This document shows positions 15,676 through 27,200 of a stretch of 64,000 bases of DNA, piece by piece (the stretch's first letter is position 1; each line of letters begins with the position of its first letter). A program made the position numbers and the translations under genes. The stretch is taken from positions 7,920 through 71,919 of the forward strand of contig CBDUYN010000028.1 in the NCBI GenBank assembly GCA_965371445.1, written 5' to 3'. The DNA is from DASWIG01 sp965371445 (lineage in GTDB: Bacteria; Acidobacteriota; Thermoanaerobaculia; Multivoradales; J023). The notes below the pieces were generated by a model that was not told where the DNA came from, made no database searches, and worked only from the letters and a program-made list of their open reading frames with translations.

Positions 15676-17694
15676 TCAGGCCGCCTGTTCGCGCGCTTCG
15701 CTGAGCTCCAGCGTAGGCTCCGCCGCCGGCACGCAGGTTCGGGCCATGTATTCCTCGTAAAGGCCGAGGGCCTGCAGAGGGAAGTAGTGTGAATAGAGGT
15801 GGTAGCGGAGATAGAAAACCTTGGGGAAACCCGTCCCGGTCCAGGGCTCGTCCTGCCAGGTGCCGTCGGTGCGCTGGTGGGAGAAGAGGTGCTCGATCCC
15901 GCGGCGCACCGCCGGCGACTCGTAGTCGCCGGTCATAAAAAGACCCATCAGTCCCCAGGCGGTCTGCGCCGCGGTGCTGGGGCCCTGGCCCCGCTTCTTG
16001 GGGTCGTCGTAGGAGGCCGGCAGCTCGCCCCAGCCGCCGTCGACGTTCTGGTGGCGGCGGATCCACTCGGCGGCGCGCTGGAACCGCCTCGCGCTCATGT
16101 CGCAGCCCGCCTCGCGCAGGCCGCGCAGGGCCAGCCAGGTGCCGTAGAGGAAGTTACAGCCCCAGCGTCCGTACCAGGAGCCGTCGGCTTCCTGCTCGCC
16201 GAGCACGAATCGGCGCCCCCGGTCAAGCGGCGGCGCATCGCGGTCCATCCCCATCGTGGAAAAAGTCTCGAGGCATCGCGCCGTGATGTCGACCGTCGGC
16301 GGATCGATCATCGCGTTGTGATCGGCGAACGGGACGTAGGTCAGGATCTCGCGGGTGCAGTCGCGATCGAAAGCCGCCCAGCCGCCATTGCCGTTCTGCA
16401 TCGAGAGCAGCCACGCCGCGCCGCGTTCGAGCGCAGCCCGGCGCCGCGACTCCTCGCGCTCGCCGTCGAAGCTCACCTTGTTGAGGCACTTCATGACCTC
16501 GGCGGTGTCGTCGCAATCGGGATAGAACTCGTTGGCGTACTCGAAGTACCAGCCGCCGACGGGGCTTTCCGGGTCGATGATCTTCCTGTCGCCCGGCTGG
16601 CGCACCTCTTTCGAGATCAGCCAGCGGGCCGCCCTTCGAGCTGCCGGGCGATCGGCCGCGAGACCCGACTCGAGGAGCGCGTTGAGCGCCAGGGTGGTGT
16701 CCCACACGGGCGACTTGCAGGGCTGGACGCGTAACGTGTCGCCTTCCTCGATCTCGAGCTTCTCGAGCTCGTGCATCTGCTGGTGGATCACCGGGTGGTC
16801 GATCGGATAGCCGTGGCAGCGCAAGGCGATCAAGGTGTTGATGATCGGCGGATAGATGGCGCCCAGGCCGTCGCTCGCCTCGAGCCGTTCCAGGATCCAG
16901 GCCTCGGCTTGCGCCAGAGCGCGGCGGCGCAGCGGCAGAATGCCGAGCGCCTCGACCGTCTTGTTGGCGACATTGACCAGGTGAAAAAAGCAGCCCCAGA
17001 AGCGTCCGGAGAAACCGGCGACGGCGGGATGGACGGACTTGCCGCATTTCACCTGGAGCTCGGGGATCCGCGCCGGCTCGGGCAGCTCGCAGAGTGGCTT
17101 GTACGACCAGATCATGCTGAGCGGGACCACGATCGCCCGCGACCACGAGGCCATGGAGTAGAGATTGAAGTACAGCCACCGCGGCAGCAGCATGATTTCC
17201 GGCGGCACCGCCGGACACCGGGACCAGGAGTACTGGCCGAAGATGGCGAGGTAGATCTTGGTGAAGGAGTTGCAGGCCTCGAGCCCGCCGGCGGCGAGGA
17301 TCGTCTCGCGCGCCTTCAACATGTGGGGCGCTTCGGGGTCGTCGCCGACCAGCTTCAACACCAGGTATGCCTTGACCGAAGCGCTGACGTCGGCGGGACC
17401 GCCGGGGTAGATCGCCCAACCGCCGCCGGGCAGCTGCCGTCGCCGAATGTAGTTGGCGGCCTTGCTCACCCGCTCTTCTCCGGTGCGTCCGAGGAAATGC
17501 AGGCAGAGGACGTACTCCGACTCGAGAATCGTGTCGCCTTCGAGCTCGCCGCACCAGTGGCCGTCCTCGTGCTGCAGGTCCAGGAGGCTGTCGCGGGCGG
17601 CCTCCACGGCCCGCCGGAGGCGTGACCGCGGGTTGCCGGCCCCGTCGTCCAGGTAGTCGTTCTCCAAGAGCACAGGGTGTTCTGGCTGCCTCAT
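15676..17694 (-). CDS. shc: Squalene-hopene cyclase
   Basis: 672 residues, the normal length. The catalytic acid motif DxDD appears as 'YPDCDDTAEVM' (Asp393-Cys-Asp-Asp396). Terpene-cyclase QW repeats are visible, e.g. 'LQHEDGHWCGELEGD', 'QNGNGGWAAFDRD', 'QEADGSWYGRWG', 'QNVDGGWGELP' and 'QRTDGTWQDEPW'. It cyclises squalene to hopene/diplopterol at the cytoplasmic membrane. The start is placed at ATG 17694 (MRQPEHP...), which has AGAGG upstream and matches the family N-terminus; a frame to 17823 adds 43 low-complexity residues. First gene of the minus-strand hopanoid operon. No squalene-synthesis genes (hpnCDE) lie in the window. Confidence 0.95.
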   Translation of the reverse strand: MRQPEHPVLLENDYLDDGAGNPRSRLRRAVEAARDSLLDLQHEDGHWCGELEGDTILESEYVLCLHFLGRTGEERVSKAANYIRRRQLPGGGWAIYPGGPADVSASVKAYLVLKLVGDDPEAPHMLKARETILAAGGLEACNSFTKIYLAIFGQYSWSRCPAVPPEIMLLPRWLYFNLYSMASWSRAIVVPLSMIWSYKPLCELPEPARIPELQVKCGKSVHPAVAGFSGRFWGCFFHLVNVANKTVEALGILPLRRRALAQAEAWILERLEASDGLGAIYPPIINTLIALRCHGYPIDHPVIHQQMHELEKLEIEEGDTLRVQPCKSPVWDTTLALNALLESGLAADRPAARRAARWLISKEVRQPGDRKIIDPESPVGGWYFEYANEFYPDCDDTAEVMKCLNKVSFDGEREESRRRAALERGAAWLLSMQNGNGGWAAFDRDCTREILTYVPFADHNAMIDPPTVDITARCLETFSTMGMDRDAPPLDRGRRFVLGEQEADGSWYGRWGCNFLYGTWLALRGLREAGCDMSARRFQRAAEWIRRHQNVDGGWGELPASYDDPKKRGQGPSTAAQTAWGLMGLFMTGDYESPAVRRGIEHLFSHQRTDGTWQDEPWTGTGFPKVFYLRYHLYSHYFPLQALGLYEEYMARTCVPAAEPTLELSEAREQAA

Positions 17695-17973
17695 CGAAAC
17701 CTCTGAGCCGGGTGTGATTCGTGCCTGAGGCCGGGGAGCTCCCGGCGGATCTTTCTTTCGCTGCTGGCCAGGTTGCGCCGCTATCTCCTCCGTACGTTGG
17801 CCACCTGCCGTCAGTTCACACATCCTCCCCGTTCTCTACATCCCCGGTCGGCTCCGGATTCGGGCCGCGTCATGGCGATGGGCTCGCGAAGTCTCGGGAA
17901 GTTGGCAACGGATGCTAGCGATCTTTGAGCCGAAAAGCAAATCTGAGTCCCGACCAGGTCTCGTCGAGATAGG

Positions 17974-18853
17974 ATGGAGCGCGCTGTGACGTTGAACGAC
18001 ACCCCTCGCCACTCCGTGATCCTGGCCGGCGCCTTGCTGGCCGCCTTCGCCGTCCAGGGCCTGGGTGCCCAGGACGCGCCCTCGGCCTACTTCGAGACCC
18101 TCGAGGTCCAGGTGGTCAACGTCGAGGTCTACGTCACCGACCGGCAAGGCCGCTCGGTGACCGGCCTGCAGGCAACGGACTTCGTCCTCCAAGAGGACGG
18201 CAAGAAAGTCGAGATCACCCACTTCCTGTTCGTCGAGCCCCGAGAGCGTTCCCAGGAGGAGATCGTGCCGGCCTTGCCCGAGGCCTCGGAAGCCGTGGCG
18301 ACGCCGCCGGCCCACCTGGGGCGACTCCAAGCTCCACAGCCTAAAGGTCAAGGTCCGTCGCCGCGGTACTCGAATTCGCCACCGCACCGGCTACCTCGAC
18401 CGGCCGCGCGACGCGCGGCTCGCCGACCGTACCAACGCCGCCCTGCTGCTCGGGCTCGACGACAACCCCCTCGGCCTCGGACTCCGAATCGGGACGCCAC
18501 GTCCCTCGGACGACAAAGGCGCCCGGGTCGTACCGATCGAGGTTTCGATCCCTCTGAAAGGTCTCGTATTCCTTCCCCAGGAGGGCGGCGTCCACGCCGC
18601 CGAAGTGGAGCTTTACGTCGCCGCCCGCGCGAGCGACGGCAAGGTCGCGCCCGCCCGGATGCGCCCGCTGCGGATGCAGGTGCCGACGACGGAGCTTGAG
18701 AAAGCCCTGAGAGCGGTCCATGTCCTCAAGATCGACCTGCTGCTGAGGCCGGGGCCGCAGCGCCTGGCCGTGGGCCTCGTCGACCCGCGCTCCCGCAGCG
18801 CTTCGTTCTTGAGCCGCGACGTCGGCGGCGGCGAGGTTCCCGAGCCGCCCTGA
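17974..18853 (+). pseudogene. Broken VWFA-domain protein gene (internal deletion plus frameshift)
   Basis: The N-terminal part (17974 to about 18300) encodes a signal-peptide-like start and 'VVNVEVYVTDRQGRSVTGLQ', the typical beginning of secreted Acidobacteriota VWFA-domain proteins. After about 18300 that frame degenerates into Arg/Pro-rich noise, while the +1-shifted frame from 18302 to the TGA at 18853 encodes their typical C-terminus: 'WGDSKLHSLKVKVRRRG', 'RHRTGYLDRP', 'ALLLGLDDNPLGLGLR' and 'GLVDPRSRSASFLSRDVGG'. The whole VWA domain with its MIDAS (about 200-300 residues) is missing. The gene has thus lost its centre and frame; an assembly or sequencing collapse is the alternative. The 279 bp before it (17695-17973) is the divergent upstream region with shc and contains no other recognisable feature. 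Confidence 0.8.
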
Positions 18854-18928
18854 GGGTGGTAGTATTCGCGGATCGACCGTCACCTTTCGGCCTTGAATCC
18901 AACCATCTTCTTGAGAAAGGGAGGAACC

Positions 18929-20299
18929 ATGTCAAGGACCCCGATCCTCTTGTGGGCGGCCCTTGTCGCCGTCGCAGGAATCGGCATCGCCAGCGGCCAG
19001 GACCTGGCGGCCGACGAAGGGCCGCGCGTCGAGCCGCTCGACGTCGGCGGCTGGAGCGTCGAGCAGACCGGCGGCACGGTGAAGCTCAGGATTCCCGCCG
19101 GCACCCAGGTCGCGGCGAGTGGATTCCTCGTCATCGGACGCCAGTCGACGCGCGAAGAGTTCGAAGCCTGCTGGAGCGAGCTCGGCAAGGACGTCGTCTA
19201 CCTGAACGGCGCCGAGGTCGCGGGCGGGAACGGCTTTCCCCAGATCAACGGCGGCGAGCGCTTCCGGGTGCTCGACGGCGAGGGGCGCGTCGTGGACCCG
19301 AGCGCGGGCGGCCATCTGCCGAGGCGTTCGATCAAGAAGAAAAACACCTACCATCGCGACGCGACGGACGCCGAGACCTTCACCGCGCACCGCGATCCCG
19401 GCGAGAAGGGCACCCCCGGCCGCCATGACGGAGCGCGCCTGGCCACCGGACGGCTGGTCGTCACCGAGATCTCCGACGCGTCGGACTTCGAGTGCGAGCT
19501 CATCGAGCTCCACTTCGACGCGTCCTCCGGAGGTGCGCCGCCACCGCCACCTCCCCCTCCCCCTCCTCCGCCCGGCAACCCCTGCAAGACGGCCAACCTC
19601 CACGATTCCCACGTCCTGGCGATCAGTTGGCAGCCGGCTTTTTGCGAGACCAAACGGGACAAGCCCGAGTGCCAGGTCGACGATCCCGACCGTTTCGACA
19701 GCTCGCATTTCGCGTTGCACGGACTATGGCCCAACAAACGGGGCTGCGGCACGAATTACGGTTTCTGTGGAACCGCCCGCAAGAAAGCCAGGCCTTTTTG
19801 CGAGTACCCGACCCTCGACCTGAGGGACGAAGTGCGGGAGGCCCTCGGCCAGATCATGCCGAGCGCCCGGCTCGAGTTCTGCCATCCCGAGGAGTGCAAG
19901 CCCGAGAGCTGCAACCGCTCCTGCAGCTGTCTGCAACGTCACGAGTATTGGAAGCACGGCGCCTGCCGGACGACCGATCCCAACGAGTATTTCCTTCTGG
20001 CGATGGACCTCCTGCGCGAGGTCAACGAGTCGACGTTCGTCCGGGAGCTCATCCAGCCGAACATCGGCAAGACCGTCTCCCGTGACGAATTTTTCTCCGC
20101 CTTCGACGCCTCGTTCGGTGCCGGCGCCCACCACCACGTCAACCTGTCCTGCTCGCGGGGCCAGTTGGTCGAGATCAAGCTCTACCTGCCGCGGGACATC
20201 GACATGGAAACGCCGCTCGGTGAGCTGCTGCAGCGTGGCGACACGGTCTCACCGGGTTGCAGCGCGAGATTCGAGATCGATCCCGTCGGGCCGCGCTAG
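18929..20299 (+). CDS. Secreted lamin-tail-like domain / ribonuclease T2 fusion
   Basis: 456 residues from ATG 18929 (GGGAGG 5 bp upstream). A signal peptide (MSRTPILLWAALVAVAGIGI...) is followed by a beta-sandwich segment at about 30-195 that resembles a lamin-tail domain ('GGTVKLRIPAGTQVAASGFL', 'VYLNGAEVAGGN', 'RDATDAETFTAHRD'), then a run of 12 prolines at about 204-215, then an RNase T2 domain. Both T2 active-site boxes are intact: CAS I 'FALHGLWPNKRG' (His264) and CAS II 'HEYWKHG' (His338, Glu339, His343). Many paired cysteines fit a disulfide-rich secreted RNase. RNase T2 is common in eukaryotes and patchy in bacteria. Probable role: extracellular RNA degradation for nutrients or competition. 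Confidence 0.88.
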   Translation: MSRTPILLWAALVAVAGIGIASGQDLAADEGPRVEPLDVGGWSVEQTGGTVKLRIPAGTQVAASGFLVIGRQSTREEFEACWSELGKDVVYLNGAEVAGGNGFPQINGGERFRVLDGEGRVVDPSAGGHLPRRSIKKKNTYHRDATDAETFTAHRDPGEKGTPGRHDGARLATGRLVVTEISDASDFECELIELHFDASSGGAPPPPPPPPPPPPGNPCKTANLHDSHVLAISWQPAFCETKRDKPECQVDDPDRFDSSHFALHGLWPNKRGCGTNYGFCGTARKKARPFCEYPTLDLRDEVREALGQIMPSARLEFCHPEECKPESCNRSCSCLQRHEYWKHGACRTTDPNEYFLLAMDLLREVNESTFVRELIQPNIGKTVSRDEFFSAFDASFGAGAHHHVNLSCSRGQLVEIKLYLPRDIDMETPLGELLQRGDTVSPGCSARFEIDPVGPR

Positions 20300-20384
20300 T
20301 AGGCTCCGAGAGTTGCCAGAAGTAGAAAATCGCCGAAGAGGACGCTTTTCGGGGGCGGGACGATCGCTCGCCGTGCCCTCGGGG

Positions 20385-21227
20385 TCATCGCCTCCGGCGG
20401 ACGACGGTGGCCCCGGCCAGACCGAGAACCGCGACCAGGACGGCCAGGCCTGCACCTCCCAGGGTCGGGATCTCAAACGCCGTCAGCGACGGCGTACCGA
20501 AGCCGCGGATCATGAAATTGCCGGAGACCATGCCATCGAGCACGTCGACCACGGTGGCGATGGCCAGGTCCGGCGAATCAGGGGGATTGCCGGTCCACAG
20601 AGCGAAGTAGGAGCGGTCCTGGCTCAGGGTGACGTCGAGCGCCGCCGGGCGGGTCGGGGGCGGATCGCCGGTCATGAAGAAGCGGTTGACGACGCCGACC
20701 AGGATGTCGCCCGTGCCACCGATCGAAAGCGGCGCCGGCAGCGAGTAGACCGAGAAGGTGTCTCCGTCGAGCGGCGCCTGGATGACCTCGTCATAGGTGG
20801 CGAGGAGCTGCGCTCCGTTGGCCGGGTCGCCGTCGGGATCGCGATAGACCACGAGCTGGACGTCGCCGCCGACCGGCACGTCCAGCCCGGCGGGGAAGAG
20901 CACCCAGATCTCCTCCAGGTTGAACGGCCCGGGGTTCGCGAACCGGTTGAACCACAGAAACTGCCGTGCCGACCCGCCGGCGAAACCGAAGACGCCCTCG
21001 GCGTTGTTGTCGTCGAGCACCAGCTGGATCGGGAAGTCCGCCGGGTCGGGCAGCGGCGGACTCGCCCTGAAGGAAGAAGGCAGGGACTCGAAGGTGAGCC
21101 CGAAGTCCGCGGGGTCGCGGGGCTCGGCCAGGGTGGAAGCGGCCGAGGCGATCGAAAGCGCGGCGCAGGTCAGGAGCGCCAGAGACCGGCGGGTGACCGT
21201 TTTCTCAGCAGCTTGCAGCATGTGCAC
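20385..21227 (-). CDS. Secreted surface protein with IPTL-type C-terminal sorting tail
   Basis: 280 residues: signal peptide, a beta-rich central region ('FPIQLVLDDNNAEGVFG', 'FLWFNRFANPGPFNLEEIWV', 'VQLVVYRDPDGDPAN') that looks like a jelly-roll adhesion domain, and a C-terminal tripartite tail: 'IPTLGGAG', a hydrophobic helix and 'RRRR'. This is the layout of IPTL-CTERM/PEP-CTERM-like exosortase substrates, so the protein is probably processed and surface-attached. No enzymatic motif is visible. It lies on the same strand as the DUF11 giant that follows upstream. Confidence 0.8.
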   Translation of the reverse strand: MHMLQAAEKTVTRRSLALLTCAALSIASAASTLAEPRDPADFGLTFESLPSSFRASPPLPDPADFPIQLVLDDNNAEGVFGFAGGSARQFLWFNRFANPGPFNLEEIWVLFPAGLDVPVGGDVQLVVYRDPDGDPANGAQLLATYDEVIQAPLDGDTFSVYSLPAPLSIGGTGDILVGVVNRFFMTGDPPPTRPAALDVTLSQDRSYFALWTGNPPDSPDLAIATVVDVLDGMVSGNFMIRGFGTPSLTAFEIPTLGGAGLAVLVAVLGLAGATVVRRRR

Positions 21228-21264
21228 GCAATCTCCAATTGATCGTGGAGCGTCCAGCCAGCCT

Positions 21265-24200
21265 CTAGGGTACGCTACTCGACCACGCCGAGACGTCGCC
21301 CGACTCGAAACCGTCGGCGAAAATCAATCCCAGGTTGCCGAGGAAGAGGCCGTCGAAGAAGACGTCGAAACTGTCGCTGCCCTCGCCGACGCCCTCGACC
21401 ACGAAGTCGCAAAGGGCCGTGACCGCGCCCTCGGGAGCGACCACCTCGCTCGCGATGAAGATCCAGGCGCCCCCCTCGTCCTCGAGCACCGAGGCGATCG
21501 CCACTGGGCCCAGGCTGGCACCGGTGCAGGCGGCGCCGGCGAAGAACTCGCAGGTCTTCTCGAAGAGCGCCACCGCGCCCATCAGCGGGTTGAACCGCAC
21601 CCGGGCCACCAGGTTGTAGGTGGCGCCCTCTTCGACCGCCACGCACTGGGCGAGGGCGCTGGCGGGCTCGGCCAAGGCGTGGGCGACCCGCGCCGAGGCC
21701 GAGAGCGGTGAGCCGTCGGAGTCGTCGGTTCCGGGCACGCCGGCCTCGACGTCGTTCGGCGCCGTCGCCAGCGTGATCCACGGATCCAGGGTCACCGGGC
21801 AGTCGTCGAAGTGGCCGTTCTCGAACCGGTTGAACGGGTCGGCACGGAAGAACGGCAACACGAAGTCGCCGCCGGGGCTCATGTCGCCGTCGCCGTCGAG
21901 CGCGTTGCCGGCGGCGTCGGTGATCGTGTCGCAGACCAGCAAGCGGTAGAGCCCCGGATCGAGCGCCCCGCCGAGGACGAGCCCGGCGTTCACGGTGACG
22001 GGATCGACGCCGGTGAGCGAGAGGCTCACGATCTCGATCGGGACGTCGTCGCCGGCCGCGCCGCCCGCGCAGGCGGCGGTCGCGAAGTCGCCATCCGGGC
22101 CGGCGCCCACCAGGAGGTAGCTCGCCGGATCGTCGGCGCCCACGAAAGCTTGCTCACTGCCGCTGATCGCCACCTGGAGCCGGCGGACCGGCGAGCGCAC
22201 GGTGTCGCACGCGGCGAGCGGTCCGGTTTCGGTCGCGACCCCGGCGACCACCGGCGGCAGCGATGGGATCACCTCGGCGAAGGCGCTGGCCGAAGCCGTC
22301 ACCGGCCCTTCCTCCGAGTCGGCGGTGACCGTCGCCACGTTGACCAGATCAGCGAACAGAGGCGGCGACTCGCAGGTGTAGGTGGCCGAGCCGCCGTTCG
22401 GCGCCAGATCCGGCAACGCGCGGTTGCAGTCCGGCGAAAGAGGATCCGCGACGGCGACGTTGGTCTTCTCGAGCTCCCCGTCGTTGGTGACCGTGATGGT
22501 GAAGGCCGCCTTCGCTCCTTCCACCACCTGCTGCTCGAACGGTCCCTTGACGATCTCGATCGGGTTCACCACGTTGACGACCGCACTGGCCGCAGCGTTG
22601 ACCTCCAGCCCCGCTTCCGAGGTCGCGGTCACTGTCGCCAGGTTGGTGAAGTCGGCGGTGAGCGGTCCCGTCTGACAGTCGTAGAAGGTCGAGGTCTCCG
22701 GCGGCAGGTCGGGTAGCTCGCCCAGCAGGCGATCGCAGGCCGGGGTGAGGGGATCCGACACCGCGAGGCCGGTCAGCGCGCCGGGGCCGGGATGGGTCAC
22801 GGTGATGGTGAAGCTCGCCGGATCCCCCGGGCTCACCAGCTGCGCGGCCGGCGTCTTGGTGATCTCGATCACCGGGTTGAGGACGAGCACGAGGGCGTTG
22901 GCCGACGCCGTCACCGTGCCCGCCGGACCCTCGGCGGTGGCCGTCGCCACATTGGTGAAACTGCCGAAGAGCGAAACCGTCGTGCAGTCGTAGGAGGTCG
23001 ATGCCCCGGGCGCCAGGTCGCCCAGCACTCCGACAGCGCGGTCGCAGGCGGAGGTCAGCGGGTCGGAGACCGCGACGGAGGTCCGCGTGACGGCGCTCGG
23101 GTTGGACACCGTGATGGTGAAGGTGGCGGTCTGGCCGGCGAGGATCTCCTGCTCCGGCGGCTCCTTGGTGATCGCGAGAGGCTGGATCACCTCCACCTCG
23201 GCGGTGGCGGTGGCTGTCACCAGACCGTCGGACGACAGGGCGCTCGCCGTCGCGACGTTGCTCAGATCGGCGAACAGGGGCTCGGTGGTGCAGTCGTAGG
23301 AGACCGAGACGCCGGGGGCGAGGCTCCCCAGATCGCTCTCGCAGGCGGGGGTGGCGGGATCGGCGACCGCGACGTCGGTCAGGGCCTCGTCCCCGCCGTT
23401 GGTCACCTCGATGGTGAAGGTCGCCGGGGTTCCCGCTTCGAGCTGCTGCGATGCAGGCGTCTTGGTGATCAGGATCTCGGTCAGCACGTCGACCAGGGCG
23501 CTGTCCGAGGCCGTGACCGTACCTTCGGATCCTTCGGCGGTGACCGTCGCCTCGTTGACCAGGTCCGCGCTAAGGGCATCGGTGGTGCACGTGTAGGTGA
23601 CCGAGCCGCCGTTCGGCGCCAGAGCCGGCAGCTCGCCCGCCGCGCGCTCGCAGTCCGGGGTCTGGGGATCGGCCACCGCGACATCGGTCTTCTCGTCTGT
23701 GCCCTCGTTGGTGATCGTGATCGTGAAGGTCGCCGCGGCGCCGAAAGGTACCGACTGCTCGGCCGGCGTCTTGACGATCACGATCGGCTCGCGCACGTTG
23801 ACCTCGGCGCTGGCCGAAGCCTTCACCGTCACCCCGCTGGCGGTGGCGGTCACCGTCGCCACGTTGGTGAAGCCGGCGCCGAGCGCCCCGGTGTTGCAGT
23901 TGTACGACTCCTCTCCGCCCGCTGGAATGTCCGGTAGCGCCATCGTGCAGGCCGCCGTCTGGGAATCCACGACCGAGACCCCGGTCAGCGGCGTCGTGCC
24001 CGGGTTCGACACCGTGATAGTGAAGCTCGCGATGCCGCCCGGATCCACCACCTGGGCGGCCGGCTCCTTGGTGATCGCGATCGGCGGGTCGATCACGCGG
24101 ACGACAGCGGTGGATTCCGCCTCCACCGTTCCTGCCTCGGTCTCGGCGGTCACTTTCGCCACGTTGGTGAGGTCGCCGGCCAGCGGGCCGGTCGTGCAGC

Positions 24201-27200
24201 CGTAGGAAAAGGTCCCGCCCGCCGTCAGGCTCGGCAGGGTTATATCGCAGGCGTCGGTGAGCGGGTCCGTGACCTCGACGTTGGTCTTCTCCACGGTCCC
24301 CGGATTGTTGAGGGTGATGGTGAACGTCGCGGTTTCGCCCGGCAGAATCTCCTGCTCGGTCGGCGACTTGATGATCTCGATCGGCGCGATCACCTCGACG
24401 AAGGCGCTGGCCGAGGCGTCGACCGGCAAGCCCTCCCGCGTGACGGCGGTGACCGTCGCCACGTTGGTGAGGTCGGCGACGCGGGGCTCCGTCTCGCAGT
24501 CCCAGAAGATCGATTGGCCGGGGCCGAGATTGGGCAGCGGGTCGGTGCTCTCGACGCCGCCGGGGGCCTCGCAATCCGGGGTCTGGACGTCGGAGACGTT
24601 GATGCCGACGAGGGTGGTGTCGCCGGGGTTCGTGATCGTGATGGTGAAGGCCGCGGTCTCGCCGGCGAGAATCTGCTGCTGCGCCGGCGTCTTGGTGATC
24701 TCGATCGCCGGGTCGACGACCTCGACCACACCGATGGCCGAATCGTTCACCGGTGGTCCCTCGGGGACGTCGGCGCTGGCCGTCGCCTCATTGGTCAGAT
24801 CGGCGAAGAGGGGCGCCGTCTCGCAGGTGTAGGAGGTCGCGCCTCCCGGCGGCAGCGCCGGCAGGTCGCCCGTGGCGCGGTCGCAGTCCGGGGTCAGGGG
24901 GTCGCTCACGGCGAGGTTGGTCAGATCCACTAAGCCCACGTTGCGCAGCCCGATCGTAAAGGTGGCCGTATTGCCGGCGAACACCTGCGGCACCAGCGAC
25001 GCCTTGGAGACCTCGATCGCCGCGACGACCGCGATGACCTCCGCGCTGTCGGAGTCGCTGACCTGGGTCCCGGCCGGGGTGTCCGCGATGACGCTGGCGG
25101 TGTTGGTGAAGTCGGCGGTGACGCCCGCTAAGGTGCAGCCGTAGGCGACCGGCGCGCCGACGGAAAGGGTCGTAATCGTCGTTGCGCAGTTGGGCGCTGC
25201 GGGATCGCTCACCACCACGTTGGTGAGCTCGGCGGCGCCGGTGTTGGTCAAAGTGATGGTGAACGACGCGGTGCCGCCGGCGAGGATCGTCTGGGTGTCC
25301 GGCGTCTTCTGGATGTCGATCGACACGGCGGAGTTGGTGAAGGTGCAGGTCACCGTCTCGCCGAGGGCGAGAGCGATCGAAGCGGCAGCGCCGCCGGTGC
25401 TGGTGCCGCCGCTCGGATCGACGCAATCGATGGCGGTCAGATTCCAACCCGAGGGTAGCGACGACTCGGTCACCGTGTAGGTGCCGGGCTCGGCCTTGAA
25501 CGACACCGAGCCGCCGTCGTCGAGGGTGAAGCCCCCGGAGCCCGGGACGTCGTCGGTGAAGCCGAAGCCGGTCCCCCCCGCCGGGACCGTGGCCTTTTCG
25601 ATGACGATCGTGCCAACGCCGAGGGCCAGGCCGCCGAGGCTCGATCCGCCGGTCGCCGAGATGCCGCCGACGTATCTCATGAGCCCCGTCGCCGGATCGA
25701 TGGTGACCAGGAAGCCGCCATCGTCGAAGACCAGGTTCTTGAGCAGCCCTTGGGGTCCGGGACCCTCCCCGAACAGGGACCTCGCGGTCCCTCCGAAGAG
25801 GGTGCCGTCGAGGGCGAACTGGAGGCTGACAATGCCGCCGGAGGCCGGAAAGCCGAAGGCGTCCTCGATCGGCGCCACGAAAGTGGCGACGCCGGTACCG
25901 GGGTCGATGGTGTAGAGGCCGGGGGCGCCAGCGGCTCCGCGCTCGCTCTTGGCGCCCCACAGGGTTCCCGACTCGTCGAAGGCGATCGCTTCCATCCCTT
26001 CGAGGTCGCAGGAGCCGGACGGTGGGAGCGGAGCCGGCAAGACCACGCCGGTGCAGGTGCCGAAAGGACCGATCACGGCCGCCAGGCCGGTCGCGGTGTC
26101 GAGCGTCGCCAGGTGATCGGAACCCGTACCGCCGTTACCGGCCATGTTGACGCTGGCATAGAGGACGCCGCTCGAGTCGAAGTCCATGCCGCCGATCGAG
26201 GCGAAACCCAGACCGGAGCTCCCTACCAGGATGGTCGTGCCGGTCGCCGGGTCGACCGTGTAAAGGTTCGGCTCGCCCGCGCCTTCGCCCGCGTACAGGG
26301 TGCCCGTGGTCGGATCGAAGGCCAGGGAGGGGAAGGCCTGCTCCACGCCCATCGGCCCGACGACCGTGCCGATGCCCGTCATCGAGCCGACGGTGAGCAG
26401 GTTGCCGTCGCTGGCGTCGGTGCCGAACAGGATGCCCGTTCCGGCCGGGACCGTCGGCGGGGCGGCGTTGAAGAAAGTGCAGGTCACCGTCTCCCCGGCG
26501 CCGACAAAGATGTCGAAGGCCGGGTCGCCGTTGTCGCAGAGGGCATGGATCAGCAGCCACCCCGCCACCGGATCCTCGCTCACCGAGTAGAAACCGGGGG
26601 CGACGGCAAAGGACATGCTGCTCGGAAGCATTGGGTCGGCGTCGTCATCATCGAGGCTGAAAGTGCCGAGATCGCCGCTGAAGGAGAAGTCCTGCGCATC
26701 GTCGGGCACCGCGTCCTTGACGATGGTGATCGTGCCCAGGGCCGGGTCGACCGTCGTCTGCTGAGTGACGTTGGTGTCGTTGGTGCCGGGGTTCGGGTCC
26801 GTCGTCGGCGACGACACCGAGACCGTGTTGGTGATTATCCCCGACGTCGACGGATCCACGGACACCGTGAGCGTGATCGCCGGCGCCGGCGACGGGAGGC
26901 CGTTGATCACCAGCCCGCGAACCGTGTTGCCGCTGGCCCTGAGGACCAGCCCGTCGCCCATGGCCCCGGCGCCGTTGATCCGGATGAGAAGATTGCCGAC
27001 GCAGCTTGGCCCGCCGGGCTGGGTGTCGATCGTGACCGTGTCGAGGATCTCGGGCAAATCGCCCGTCAACACGATGGTCGCCAGACCGAAGCCCGCGTTG
27101 GCTTCGAGGATGGCCTCGCGCAGACTGCAGTGCGTGCCGTCGCAGAGCCCGTCGGTGGCGTCGTGGGCAGAGTTGACGACGAAGGTCGTGGCGGCGGCGG

